Source: Jidongwangia harbinensis
GTDB lineage: Bacteria > Actinomycetota > Actinomycetes > Mycobacteriales > Micromonosporaceae
Length of the DNA: 64,000 bases
Direction: 5' to 3'
NCBI RefSeq assembly: GCF_020216025.1
Contig: NZ_JAIWNC010000041.1
Coordinates: 1-64,000 of the forward strand
The notes beneath the pieces are model-generated. The model saw nothing but the letters and a program-made list of their open reading frames with translations. It had not been told where the DNA came from and did no database searches. Below, one piece after another: positions 43,881-50,699 of the stretch (the stretch's first letter is position 1; every line of letters starts with the position of its first letter). Made by a program: the position numbers and the translations under genes.

Positions 43881-44684
43881 ATGGTCAACTTTTCCGATCC
43901 GCCTGGTCAGCCGGGGTGGGTTCCGCCGCCGGGCCCTCCACCGACCGGCCCGCCGGCCGGCCCGCCGCCGAAGAAGCGCTCGCCGCTGCTGATCCCGGCG
44001 CTGATCGCCGTCGCGCTCGTCGCCACGTCCTGCGTCGGCGCCATCGGCTACGGCGGGATCCGGCTGGCCAACAACCTCAACGCCGCCCAGGAACGGGCCG
44101 AGGACGGCACCCGGCCCGCATACGCCGGCGACACCCCGAAGCGGAAGTCGGACGCAGCGGACGACGACGCTCCCGTGGGACCGCGGGCCAGCTCGTACCC
44201 CGTACGGACGAGAGAAGACCTCGGCCGGGTGTGCGAACAGTGGTACTACCCGCAGTCGCCGAAGTACAAGGCCGGCAGCACCAACCCGGTCGGCGTGCAG
44301 ATCAAGGACGAGGAAGAGCTGGGCTGGCGGCCGCAGTCGATCTACATGTCGAGCTACCAGAACCCGGGCGCCACCCAGAAGGCGTGGGACCCGAAGGACC
44401 CGGCGAAGGCCCGGCTGGTCGCCTGCATGCACCGCGTCGACAACGGCAGGAAGCTCCGCAGCTGCAAGTTCGACGAGCCCAAGACCACCGTGCCGATGCG
44501 CGAGGGCATCTACCGCCTGTCGCTGTACGAGGTGGCGACCGGCAAGAGACTCGCCGAGAAGAAGGTCGCCGGCGAACAGGACGAATGCCCGTTCATGGTC
44601 ATGCTGCGCGGTGACCGCACGATCTACAGCGGGGTCGACGAACGGCAGCTGTACGAGACGTTCCGCAAGTACGTGGAGAAGTAG
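43881..44684 (+). CDS. single-pass membrane protein with Pro-rich N-terminus, unknown function
   Basis: The 267-residue protein begins with a Pro/Gly-rich cytoplasmic tail (PPPGPPPTGPPAGPPPKKR, residues 15-33), one helix (about 35-58, LLIPALIAVALVATSCVGAIGYG), then an extracellular domain containing five Cys, including VCEQWYYPQSPKY, ARLVACMHRVDNGRKLRSCKFDE and EQDECPFMVML. The cysteines probably form disulfides. GGGGGA precedes ATG 43881. I recognise no family. It is divergent from the cellulase gene, with the CebR box between them. Confidence 0.7.
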   Translation: MVNFSDPPGQPGWVPPPGPPPTGPPAGPPPKKRSPLLIPALIAVALVATSCVGAIGYGGIRLANNLNAAQERAEDGTRPAYAGDTPKRKSDAADDDAPVGPRASSYPVRTREDLGRVCEQWYYPQSPKYKAGSTNPVGVQIKDEEELGWRPQSIYMSSYQNPGATQKAWDPKDPAKARLVACMHRVDNGRKLRSCKFDEPKTTVPMREGIYRLSLYEVATGKRLAEKKVAGEQDECPFMVMLRGDRTIYSGVDERQLYETFRKYVEK

Positions 44685-44700
44685 GCTCGGCGGTCGCGGC

Positions 44701-45537
44701 TCAGTCCCACCAGAACGACCACCAGGCGCGGTCAGTGATGCTTCCGGCGTACCGGACGAGGGTGTTCAGGTCGGACTGCCACACGTTGTCCGGGCAGAAC
44801 GCGAAGTGTTCCGCGGCGACCAGCAGCGCATGGTCCGGGTCGGTGGGCGGAGCCGCGACGCTGAGGTAGAGCTCGGCCGGGCCGATGCCGACCACCCGGG
44901 CCCCGAACCGGCCCTCCCAGCTGCGCAGGACGGTGCTGAACTTCGCCGTGTCGTTGTCGTAGTTCAACGCGCCGCCCCACCCGAGATCGGCCGCCGCGTC
45001 GGCACCGCGTGCGCTGACGCACAGCCCCAGACGCGGTGCGGTCAGCCAGGAATCAGCCACCAGATGGTCCGCGAACTCGCCCGCCCGAACCGCCGGATCC
45101 TCCTGCGGCGTGCCGGGCGGCGCGAGCCCCGGCCACCGGTCCCCGAACGGCGCCGTGACGTCCACCTGCTCCGACGCGGTGATGGCGTCCTCGTCCTCCT
45201 CCGCCGTCGCGTACGTCACCCACCACCCGGCCAACAGCGCGGCGGCGTCGTGATCGCCGGGCCCGGTCTCGACCAGGCTGCGGTCGAGGTCGCCGGTCGT
45301 CCACGGGCTACCCGGCGAGTACGGACTACTTCCCAGGATCAGCGGCCACCGGCCGGTCTGTCCGTGGACGGCGTGCAGGGCACCCCACAGACCCGCCGCG
45401 GGCGGATCGTCGCTGATCCACAGTAGAGGCTCGGCCGGCCCACCGTCCCGGGTCTCGTGCACCGTCCGCCCGGGCGGCAGGCCGGGGCTCCGGTCCCCGT
45501 CGGAGTCCTCCTGGAGGTGGGTCGGCGGGCCACTCAT
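44701..45537 (-). CDS. DUF4253-like protein
   Basis: Beginning at ATG 45537 the product has 278 residues. The C-terminal half (RFGARVVGIGPAELYLSVAAPP, HALLVAAEHFAFCPDNVWQSD, ending in ARAWWSFWWD-like Trp cluster) matches the character of DUF4253 proteins of actinomycetes, whose function is unknown. TAACCT lies seven bases before the ATG (45545-45550, minus strand), suggesting a leaderless mRNA. The longer frame to 45615 overlaps the divergent phosphotransferase start and is less likely. Confidence 0.72.
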   Translation of the reverse strand: MSGPPTHLQEDSDGDRSPGLPPGRTVHETRDGGPAEPLLWISDDPPAAGLWGALHAVHGQTGRWPLILGSSPYSPGSPWTTGDLDRSLVETGPGDHDAAALLAGWWVTYATAEEDEDAITASEQVDVTAPFGDRWPGLAPPGTPQEDPAVRAGEFADHLVADSWLTAPRLGLCVSARGADAAADLGWGGALNYDNDTAKFSTVLRSWEGRFGARVVGIGPAELYLSVAAPPTDPDHALLVAAEHFAFCPDNVWQSDLNTLVRYAGSITDRAWWSFWWD

Positions 45538-45607
45538 GCGGCGCAGGTTACTGCGCCGGTACGACAGATCGGTGCGGCGGCCGGACCGGCGGCGGCAGGA
45601 TGGTGGC

Positions 45608-46510
45608 GTGACCACTGCCGCTACCGGGAATCAGATCGGCTGGGCCGAGGCGGCCTGGCAACGTCGGATAGTCCGGGTACGAACTCTCACCGGCGGCTGG
45701 ACCTCGACCATGCTGGCCCTGACCGGAGACGACGGGGAGCAGGCTGTTCTCCGGCTGATGACGAAGGAGCCCTGGCGCCGGCACGCGGCCGGGCTGCTCG
45801 CCAGGGAGTCGACCGTGCAGCGCCAACTGGCCGGATCCCGGATCCCGGTGCCACGCAGCATTGCCCTCGATCTGTCCGGGGACACCGCCGGGGCGCCGGC
45901 CCATCTCATGTCCTGGCTGCCCGGAAGCCTGCGCCTGGACTCCGCCGCGGACGACGTCGTGGAACCCTTGGCGCGGACGCTCGCGGAAATCCACCGCTTC
46001 GACCCCGGACCGGACAGGCCCCGGGACTACCAATCCTGGGCGCCGCCGAGCAAACGGGTCAGGCCGCCGTGGGCGCGCCGGCCGGCGCTGTGGGATCAGG
46101 CGTTCGAGCTGCTGGAGCAAACCGCGCCGGGGTACGCCGGCAGATTCCTGCACCGGGACTTCCACCCCGGGAACGTGCTGTGGTCGGCGGACCGGATCAG
46201 CGGCGTCGTCGACTGGGTCGAGACATCATGGGGCCCGGCGGACCTGGACGTCGCGCACACCGCCACCTACCTGGCCATGTTGCACGGCTGCGCGGCGGCG
46301 GCCGAATGGACCCACGCATACCGCCGCCACGCTGACGACGGGTCGGCCGAGGACCAGGCCCGGTACTGGAACGTCATGGACATCGTCGGCCATCTGCCGG
46401 ACCCGGTGAAGGTCGTCCAACCATGGCGTGACCACGGGGTGGAGATCAGCGACGATCTCGCCCGGAGCCGACTCGAACAGCGCCTCGCGGACGTCCTCCG
46501 GGCGCCCTGA
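45608..46510 (+). CDS. aminoglycoside phosphotransferase (APH)-fold kinase
   Basis: GTG 45608 gives 300 residues. The kinase-like fold shows LTGGWTSTMLALTGDDGEQAVLRL (phosphate-binding strand), RESTVQRQLAGSRIPVPRSI, the catalytic loop RFLHRDFHPGNVLW (Brenner motif) and the metal-binding ISGVVDWVETSWGPADLDVAHT. Members phosphorylate antibiotics, homoserine or other small alcohols, and the substrate here is unknown. There is no clear ribosome site directly upstream, so the start is approximate. It is divergent from the DUF4253-like gene. Confidence 0.88.
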   Translation: MTTAATGNQIGWAEAAWQRRIVRVRTLTGGWTSTMLALTGDDGEQAVLRLMTKEPWRRHAAGLLARESTVQRQLAGSRIPVPRSIALDLSGDTAGAPAHLMSWLPGSLRLDSAADDVVEPLARTLAEIHRFDPGPDRPRDYQSWAPPSKRVRPPWARRPALWDQAFELLEQTAPGYAGRFLHRDFHPGNVLWSADRISGVVDWVETSWGPADLDVAHTATYLAMLHGCAAAAEWTHAYRRHADDGSAEDQARYWNVMDIVGHLPDPVKVVQPWRDHGVEISDDLARSRLEQRLADVLRAP

Positions 46511-46545
46511 CACCCTGGCCGCTGCCGTGCTCCGAGAGAGCGTCG

Positions 46546-47058
46546 CTAGCCCTGTGCGGTGACACCGAGCTGTTCGCGCAGGATGTCGGCGTGACCGCAG
46601 TGCCGTGCCAGCTCTCGGATCAGGTGCACGTACACGTAACGCAGCGACACCATGCCCAGCCGCGGATGAGGCACGGTGTCACCAAGGTCGACGTCCGCCG
46701 CCAGGCGCCTCGACTGCCGGCAGACGTCCTCGTACTCCGCCACGACGTCCGCGAGCGTTTCGGTGGGGCGAACGTCCCAGCTGGCGTCGTCGCCGGTGGA
46801 GTTGCCGGCGATCTGCTCCCGGGGCAGCCGCGCCAGCGTATGGAAGAACCAGTTCCGCTCCACCGCGGCGGCATGTTTGACGAGGCCGACGAGAGTGGTC
46901 CGGGACGGAACCAGCCGTCGCCGGGCCTGCTCCTCCGACACACCGCGGAGTGCGCCGGCCAGTTCGGCCCGATAGGCATCCAGGAAGGCCTCGAGAACCT
47001 CCCGCTCCGGCGCGGTGCTGGCCAGTTCTTCGCTGTCGAGCGGTCGCTGCGCGGTCAC
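46546..47058 (-). CDS. DinB/DUF664 family protein (mycothiol-type thiol transferase fold)
   Basis: The 170-residue four-helix protein has the three histidines of the DinB metal site: KHAAAVERNWF, and YVYVHLIRELARHCGHADILREQL. Actinobacterial DUF664 proteins of this kind are mostly mycothiol-dependent enzymes of unknown substrate. GTG 47058 lies six bases after TAGGGT (47065-47070, minus strand), suggesting a leaderless mRNA. It converges with the upstream phosphotransferase gene. Confidence 0.87.
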   Translation of the reverse strand: MTAQRPLDSEELASTAPEREVLEAFLDAYRAELAGALRGVSEEQARRRLVPSRTTLVGLVKHAAAVERNWFFHTLARLPREQIAGNSTGDDASWDVRPTETLADVVAEYEDVCRQSRRLAADVDLGDTVPHPRLGMVSLRYVYVHLIRELARHCGHADILREQLGVTAQG

Positions 47059-47305
47059 CAGGGGACCCTATGCGTGGTCCTGCACCTCGACCGTCGAGGG
47101 CTCCGCCTGGAGCGAGCCGCCCACCCGAGCGAAGGCGTGGCGTCCGGCCGGCGCGGGGACGGTCTGGCGCCGTTTCGGTGGACCGCCGGCGTCCGTCGCG
47201 CGTGGTGGTGTCCCACGGCTGGGGAACAGCACTGACCAGGGCAAATAGCGGCACAGGCCAGACGGCTGAGGCTCTCGCAAGCCCAAACAGGTACCCTTCT
47301 ACCGC

Positions 47306-47377
47306 GGGCTGCTAGCTCAATGGCAGAGCTGTGGACTTTTAATCCATAGGTTCGGGGTTCGAGTCCCCGGCGGCCCA
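47306..47377 (+). tRNA. tRNA-Lys (anticodon TTT)
   Basis: The cloverleaf folds by eye: acceptor GGGCTGC with GCGGCCC, D arm GCTC/GAGC, anticodon stem GTGGA/TCCAT with loop CTTTTAA (anticodon TTT at 47338-47340), variable loop AGGTT, and T arm CGGGG-TTCGAGT-CCCCG. The discriminator is A. CCA is not encoded. Confidence 0.95.
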
Positions 47378-47379
47378 CT

Positions 47380-47720
47380 TTGATCTTGTATGCAGGCTTC
47401 GGCGTAGCGCCGCATGCGCGGGTGTTCCGGATCGGGGTTCGTGCCGTCGCGGTACGCCATCCGTCCGGCGGTGACGCCGAGGGGACTTCCAGGAACACCG
47501 ACAGGTCCCCGGCCTCGCCGATCTCGTCCCGATGCCGGAAGAGCCCGTCGGCGATCACGACCGTCCCCAGGGTGACGGTGCGCCGGCAGGTCGAGGACTG
47601 CGTCCGTGGCCAGGTCGTGTGGGGCCGGCCGATGGTGCCGGGCGCCAACGGGTCAAGACGTCGCCGTGGGACCGCCGGTAAGTCGTTCGGCTACGAAGGC
47701 CGTCGCGCCGCCGGGATGGG
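47380..47720 (-). pseudogene. decayed uridine-kinase-like P-loop NTPase fragment
   Basis: On the minus strand, pieces of the kinase C-terminus appear in different frames. TVVIADGLFRHRDEIGEAGDLSVFLEV is followed, in another frame, by PLGVTAGRMAYRDGTNPDPEHPRMRRYAEACIQ, the usual RDGxxPDPEHPRMRRYAEA signature. The junction is at a run of four C (about 47486-47490) where five would restore the frame. Upstream, HDLATDAVLDLPAH and LAPG blocks are in yet other frames. The N-terminal P-loop is missing. The fragment begins next to the tRNA gene. One shift could be a sequencing error; several cannot. Confidence 0.6.
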
Positions 47721-47757
47721 CAGGTCGGTTGAGCCGTCTGGGCACGGTCCATTCTGG

Positions 47758-47789
47758 AGGTTGACACTTCAACCTTCTACCCATAATGT
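47758..47789 (+). promoter_or_regulatory. consensus promoter with overlapping dyad for the I36 inhibitor gene
   Basis: TTGACA (47761-47766) and TAATGT (47784-47789) are 17 bases apart, a near-consensus housekeeping promoter. AGGTTGA (47758-47764) and TCAACCT (47769-47775) form a perfect 7-bp dyad over the -35 box, a plausible operator. Confidence 0.7.
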
Positions 47790-47827
47790 CGGAGCAAGTC
47801 ATCGATGTCCATCGAAGTGGGTGTGCC

Positions 47828-48214
47828 ATGCTGCTGAGATCCGTCGCCGTCGCCGCGTCCGTCACCGCTGTGCTCGCCACCGCTCCCGCCGCCGCGGCGG
47901 CAACCACCAGAGCATCGGTTGAATACTGGGGGCCGGGCAACTGCCCACAGGGCATGCTCTGCATCTGGCCCAACACGGATCACCCGCCGCAGGGTCCGAC
48001 GGCGACTCCGTCTCTGATGACCGACAGCGACTGGTCCGGCAGCGTCACCGCGTTCAACTACTACAACTACACATCCCGGAACGTCGACATCACCTGGTCC
48101 TACTTCTATGACGGAAGGACGTTCACCGGCACGGACTGCGCCCGCCCCGGCGAGTCGTTCTACTACGTGCCCCTCTCCGTGACGAGGGTGAAGTGGCGGA
48201 CCGGCGCCTGCTGA
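47828..48214 (+). CDS. secreted peptidase inhibitor family I36 protein
   Basis: The 128-residue product starts at ATG 47828 with a signal peptide (about 1-25, MLLRSVAVAASVTAVLATAPAAAAA). The mature part has the crystallin-like I36 pattern: CPQGMLCIWPNTD, SDWSGSVTAFNYYNYTSRNVDITWSYFYDG, ending in WRTGAC. Four cysteines are present. Family members inhibit metallopeptidases or act as small extracellular proteins in Streptomyces. A strong promoter precedes it and a 13-bp hairpin terminator follows. Confidence 0.85.
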   Translation: MLLRSVAVAASVTAVLATAPAAAAATTRASVEYWGPGNCPQGMLCIWPNTDHPPQGPTATPSLMTDSDWSGSVTAFNYYNYTSRNVDITWSYFYDGRTFTGTDCARPGESFYYVPLSVTRVKWRTGAC

Positions 48215-48246
48215 TCCCCTCTGCCGCAGACCGCCTTCGCCGGTCA

Positions 48247-48275
48247 TGAGCAGGCCCGCGCAGCGGGCCTGCTCA
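48247..48275 (+). terminator. 13-bp perfect hairpin terminator
   Basis: TGAGCAGGCCCGC (48247-48259) and GCGGGCCTGCTCA (48263-48275) pair perfectly around a GCA loop, 33 bases after the I36 gene. It can serve both strands, but the next gene also ends toward it at 48344. Confidence 0.8.
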
Positions 48276-48343
48276 ACCAGCCGGCCGACCAACTCCGCGT
48301 GTGGCATCCCGGCACACGGTCAGCTCCTCCTGGGGTCGGATCC

Positions 48344-49474
48344 TCAGAGGGCGAGCGACGCGGTCGGCAGCACGTCGAACGAGAGCCGGCCGTAGTCCTC
48401 GGCCAGGATGTACGGCGTGAAGAACGGATGCCGGGTGCCGACGGCGACGTCCCGCCACAATCGTTGCAGCGGGTTGTCTTCCACGAACCCGCTCGCCCCG
48501 TGCAGGTCGAGCAGCAACTCCATCGCCTCGCGGCACTCGCGGGCCGCCGTCGACAGCTCGATCCGCAGCTCGGCCCGCTCGGTCACCGGCAGATCGCTGC
48601 CCGGCGGCAGCCCGTCGACGACGTCGGCTACCCGGACCGTGCGCCGCATCGCCGTATCGGCGCGCTGCCGCGCCTCGGTGTACCAGTACCGCCCGAGCGG
48701 GGAGTCCGCCACCCGGGCGTAGGTGGTCATGTACGGCGCCCGGCCGCCGGCGATCGCGTCCGCGACCAGGTCCAGCGCCCCACGGGTCGCCCCGATCATC
48801 GGGGCGAGCACCGTCAGGCCGCCCGCGAACATCGCTTCCGGCGGGATCGGCCGGAAAGCGTCGGGGAAGGTGACGAAACCGTCCGGCACGAAAACGTCCT
48901 CGGCCACCAGGGTATGGCTGCTCGTACCGCCGAGACCGGCCGCGCGCCAGGTCCGATCCACCGACAGGTCGGAGAGCGGCACCAGGGCCATGGCCGGCAC
49001 CGGTGTCGCAGCGTCCGGCAGCGGCACCGCGACCATGGCCAGGGACGCCAGCTCCGAGCCGGACGCCATCGCCCACCGTCCGGAGACCCGCAGACCGCCG
49101 GGGACCCGCACGCCGCTGCTCTCGCGCGACACCACCTGGGTGGCGCAGAACACCGCGTCCGGGTCGGCGAGGACGGCTTCCTGAGCGGCATCCGGCAGCA
49201 GTAGCCGGGCCACGCCCTTGTTCGCGGCGTTCAGGCCGACGACCCACGCGATGGAGGGGCATCCGCGTCCGAGTTCGGCGAGCACCTCCACCTGCGTACG
49301 TAGATCCGCCTCTGATCCGCCCGCCGCGCTCGGCACGGTGAGGGCGAACAGTCCGGCGGCCCGCACCGCCGCCACGCTGTCCGGCGCCGGCGTCAGGTCG
49401 CGTTCGGTACGCTCCGCGTTCTCCCGCAGCGTCGGCACCGTCTTGCGGGCAGCATCCAGCAGCGATTCGTTCAT
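48344..49474 (-). CDS. acyl-CoA dehydrogenase-fold flavin oxidase/monooxygenase
   Basis: The 376-residue protein has the acyl-CoA dehydrogenase fold: N-terminal helices (RKTVPTLRENAERTERDLTPAPDSVAAVRAAGLFALTVP), beta domain (VSGRWAMASGSELASLAMVAVPL), and C-terminal helical bundle (GASGFVEDNPLQRLWRDVAVGTRHPFF). The RDVxVxxxHPFF ending and lack of the acyl-CoA catalytic Glu region point to the flavin-dependent monooxygenase branch (HsaA/DszC-like) rather than beta-oxidation. Such enzymes need reduced flavin from a reductase that is not nearby. It is about 35 bases from the MmyB-like regulator gene on the same strand, so they may be cotranscribed. Confidence 0.82.
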   Translation of the reverse strand: MNESLLDAARKTVPTLRENAERTERDLTPAPDSVAAVRAAGLFALTVPSAAGGSEADLRTQVEVLAELGRGCPSIAWVVGLNAANKGVARLLLPDAAQEAVLADPDAVFCATQVVSRESSGVRVPGGLRVSGRWAMASGSELASLAMVAVPLPDAATPVPAMALVPLSDLSVDRTWRAAGLGGTSSHTLVAEDVFVPDGFVTFPDAFRPIPPEAMFAGGLTVLAPMIGATRGALDLVADAIAGGRAPYMTTYARVADSPLGRYWYTEARQRADTAMRRTVRVADVVDGLPPGSDLPVTERAELRIELSTAARECREAMELLLDLHGASGFVEDNPLQRLWRDVAVGTRHPFFTPYILAEDYGRLSFDVLPTASLAL

Positions 49475-49508
49475 GGCAGCGAACTTGTCCTTTGCGTGAG
49501 GAGCAGCG

Positions 49509-50363
49509 TCAGCCCGGATGGGCCCGCCGAGTGCGGGTGGCGGCCAGTCGTACGGCGTCGACCGAGCCGGGCTCCGCGGTGTACACGACCGCACGGAGGT
49601 CACCCTCGTGGATCGTCATGATGTCGCAGTCGACCGTGATCTCCCCCACGACGGGATGGCGTCGGGTGAGCCGATGGCGCCGATCCTCGTGGTCCGCGGG
49701 CGACTCCCACATGGCGGCGAACGGTTCGCTCACCGCCCTCAGGTCGGCGACCAGGTCCGCGACCCAGTCGTCGTCCGGATACCGCAGGGCGGTCGCCCGC
49801 AGGTCGGCGACAATCGCCTGCTGAAAACGCGCTTCCGCGGCAGACCCCGCCCGGGTCCACCCCTCCATGCCGGTGAAGGCGCGCCAGGCCATGTTGCGAT
49901 CCCGGCCGTCAACCGACATCGAGACGTAGCACATTGCCTCACAGGCCGCGTTCCAGGCGAGCAGTGTCCAGGCGGCGTCCAGAACCAGAATCGGTACGTC
50001 ACCGAGCCGGTCGAGCAGGTGCCGCGCGCCGGAACCCACCTCATGCGGTACTCGGCCCGCGCGCGACGGCACGTGCCCGGCGACCGAGCAGAGGTACTCG
50101 TATTCGGTGCTGGACAGGCGCAGGGCCCGGGCGAGCGAGTACAGCACCTGGGCGGACGGTCTTCCGTGCCCTTGCTCGAGGCGCTTGACGTACTCGGCGG
50201 ACACACCGGCCATGGCGGCCAGCTCGTCTCGGCGCATCCCGGGCGTACGCCGGCGTGCGGCCGAACGCAACCCGCTCGGCGGGGACGCGCGCTCACGCCA
50301 GCGTCGGAGCGCGGCTCCAAGATCGTTACGGGAGACCACCCACGAATGATCTCTTATCTCCAT
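49509..50363 (-). CDS. MmyB-like XRE-family transcriptional regulator
   Basis: The 284-residue protein has an N-terminal HTH (about 12-85; RRTPGMRRDELAAMAGVSAEYVKRLEQGHGRPSAQVL) and a C-terminal MmyB ligand-binding domain (about 110-270; PILVLDAAWTLLAWNAACEAM, with RHPVVGEITVDCDIMTIHEGDLRAVVYTAEPGS). MmyB domains bind fatty acids, and such regulators often sit beside the redox gene they control, here the flavin oxidase at 48344. An alternative GTG at 50339 would remove eight residues and fits the family N-terminus equally well. Confidence 0.9.
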   Translation of the reverse strand: MEIRDHSWVVSRNDLGAALRRWRERASPPSGLRSAARRRTPGMRRDELAAMAGVSAEYVKRLEQGHGRPSAQVLYSLARALRLSSTEYEYLCSVAGHVPSRAGRVPHEVGSGARHLLDRLGDVPILVLDAAWTLLAWNAACEAMCYVSMSVDGRDRNMAWRAFTGMEGWTRAGSAAEARFQQAIVADLRATALRYPDDDWVADLVADLRAVSEPFAAMWESPADHEDRRHRLTRRHPVVGEITVDCDIMTIHEGDLRAVVYTAEPGSVDAVRLAATRTRRAHPG

Positions 50364-50636
50364 CGATCCAGCCTGGCCCGAAAACTACCAGCCTGCCTAC
50401 CGGAGATGGACCGCCGTGCGGTCCGACCGCCGGCACGGTGCGGCATTCACCGCGGCTTGCTCGCTTGTCGGTCGACCCGATTGGCACATCGGTCCATTGA
50501 TGTTCATCGCCACGCATCCGACCAGGCGGACGACGTCGTGACCAGGCCGTGAGCGGGTGCGCGTAGGACCGCGGGGGGCTCCATGGCACCAGAACTCGCG
50601 GTGGCGTGTCCGGTATCGCACAGCGCGATATCCCAT

Positions 50637-50658
50637 ATTGACGCAAGCTTATGTCAAT
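50637..50658. promoter_or_regulatory. inverted repeat ATTGAC-N10-GTCAAT upstream of the SARP gene
   Basis: The perfect 6-bp arms (50637-50642, 50653-50658) are 42 bases before the SARP start, and a third TTGAC copy follows at 50674-50678. The remainder of the 300-base interval between the divergent regulators shows no gene. Confidence 0.45.
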
Positions 50659-50699
50659 GAACACGCTGAGTGTTTGACACATCACTCTGGGGGTGTGCG

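Noticed and set aside
47380..47922. 180-codon plus-strand frame after the tRNA
   Set aside because: It is antisense to the kinase remnant, spans the promoter of the I36 gene and shows no domain.
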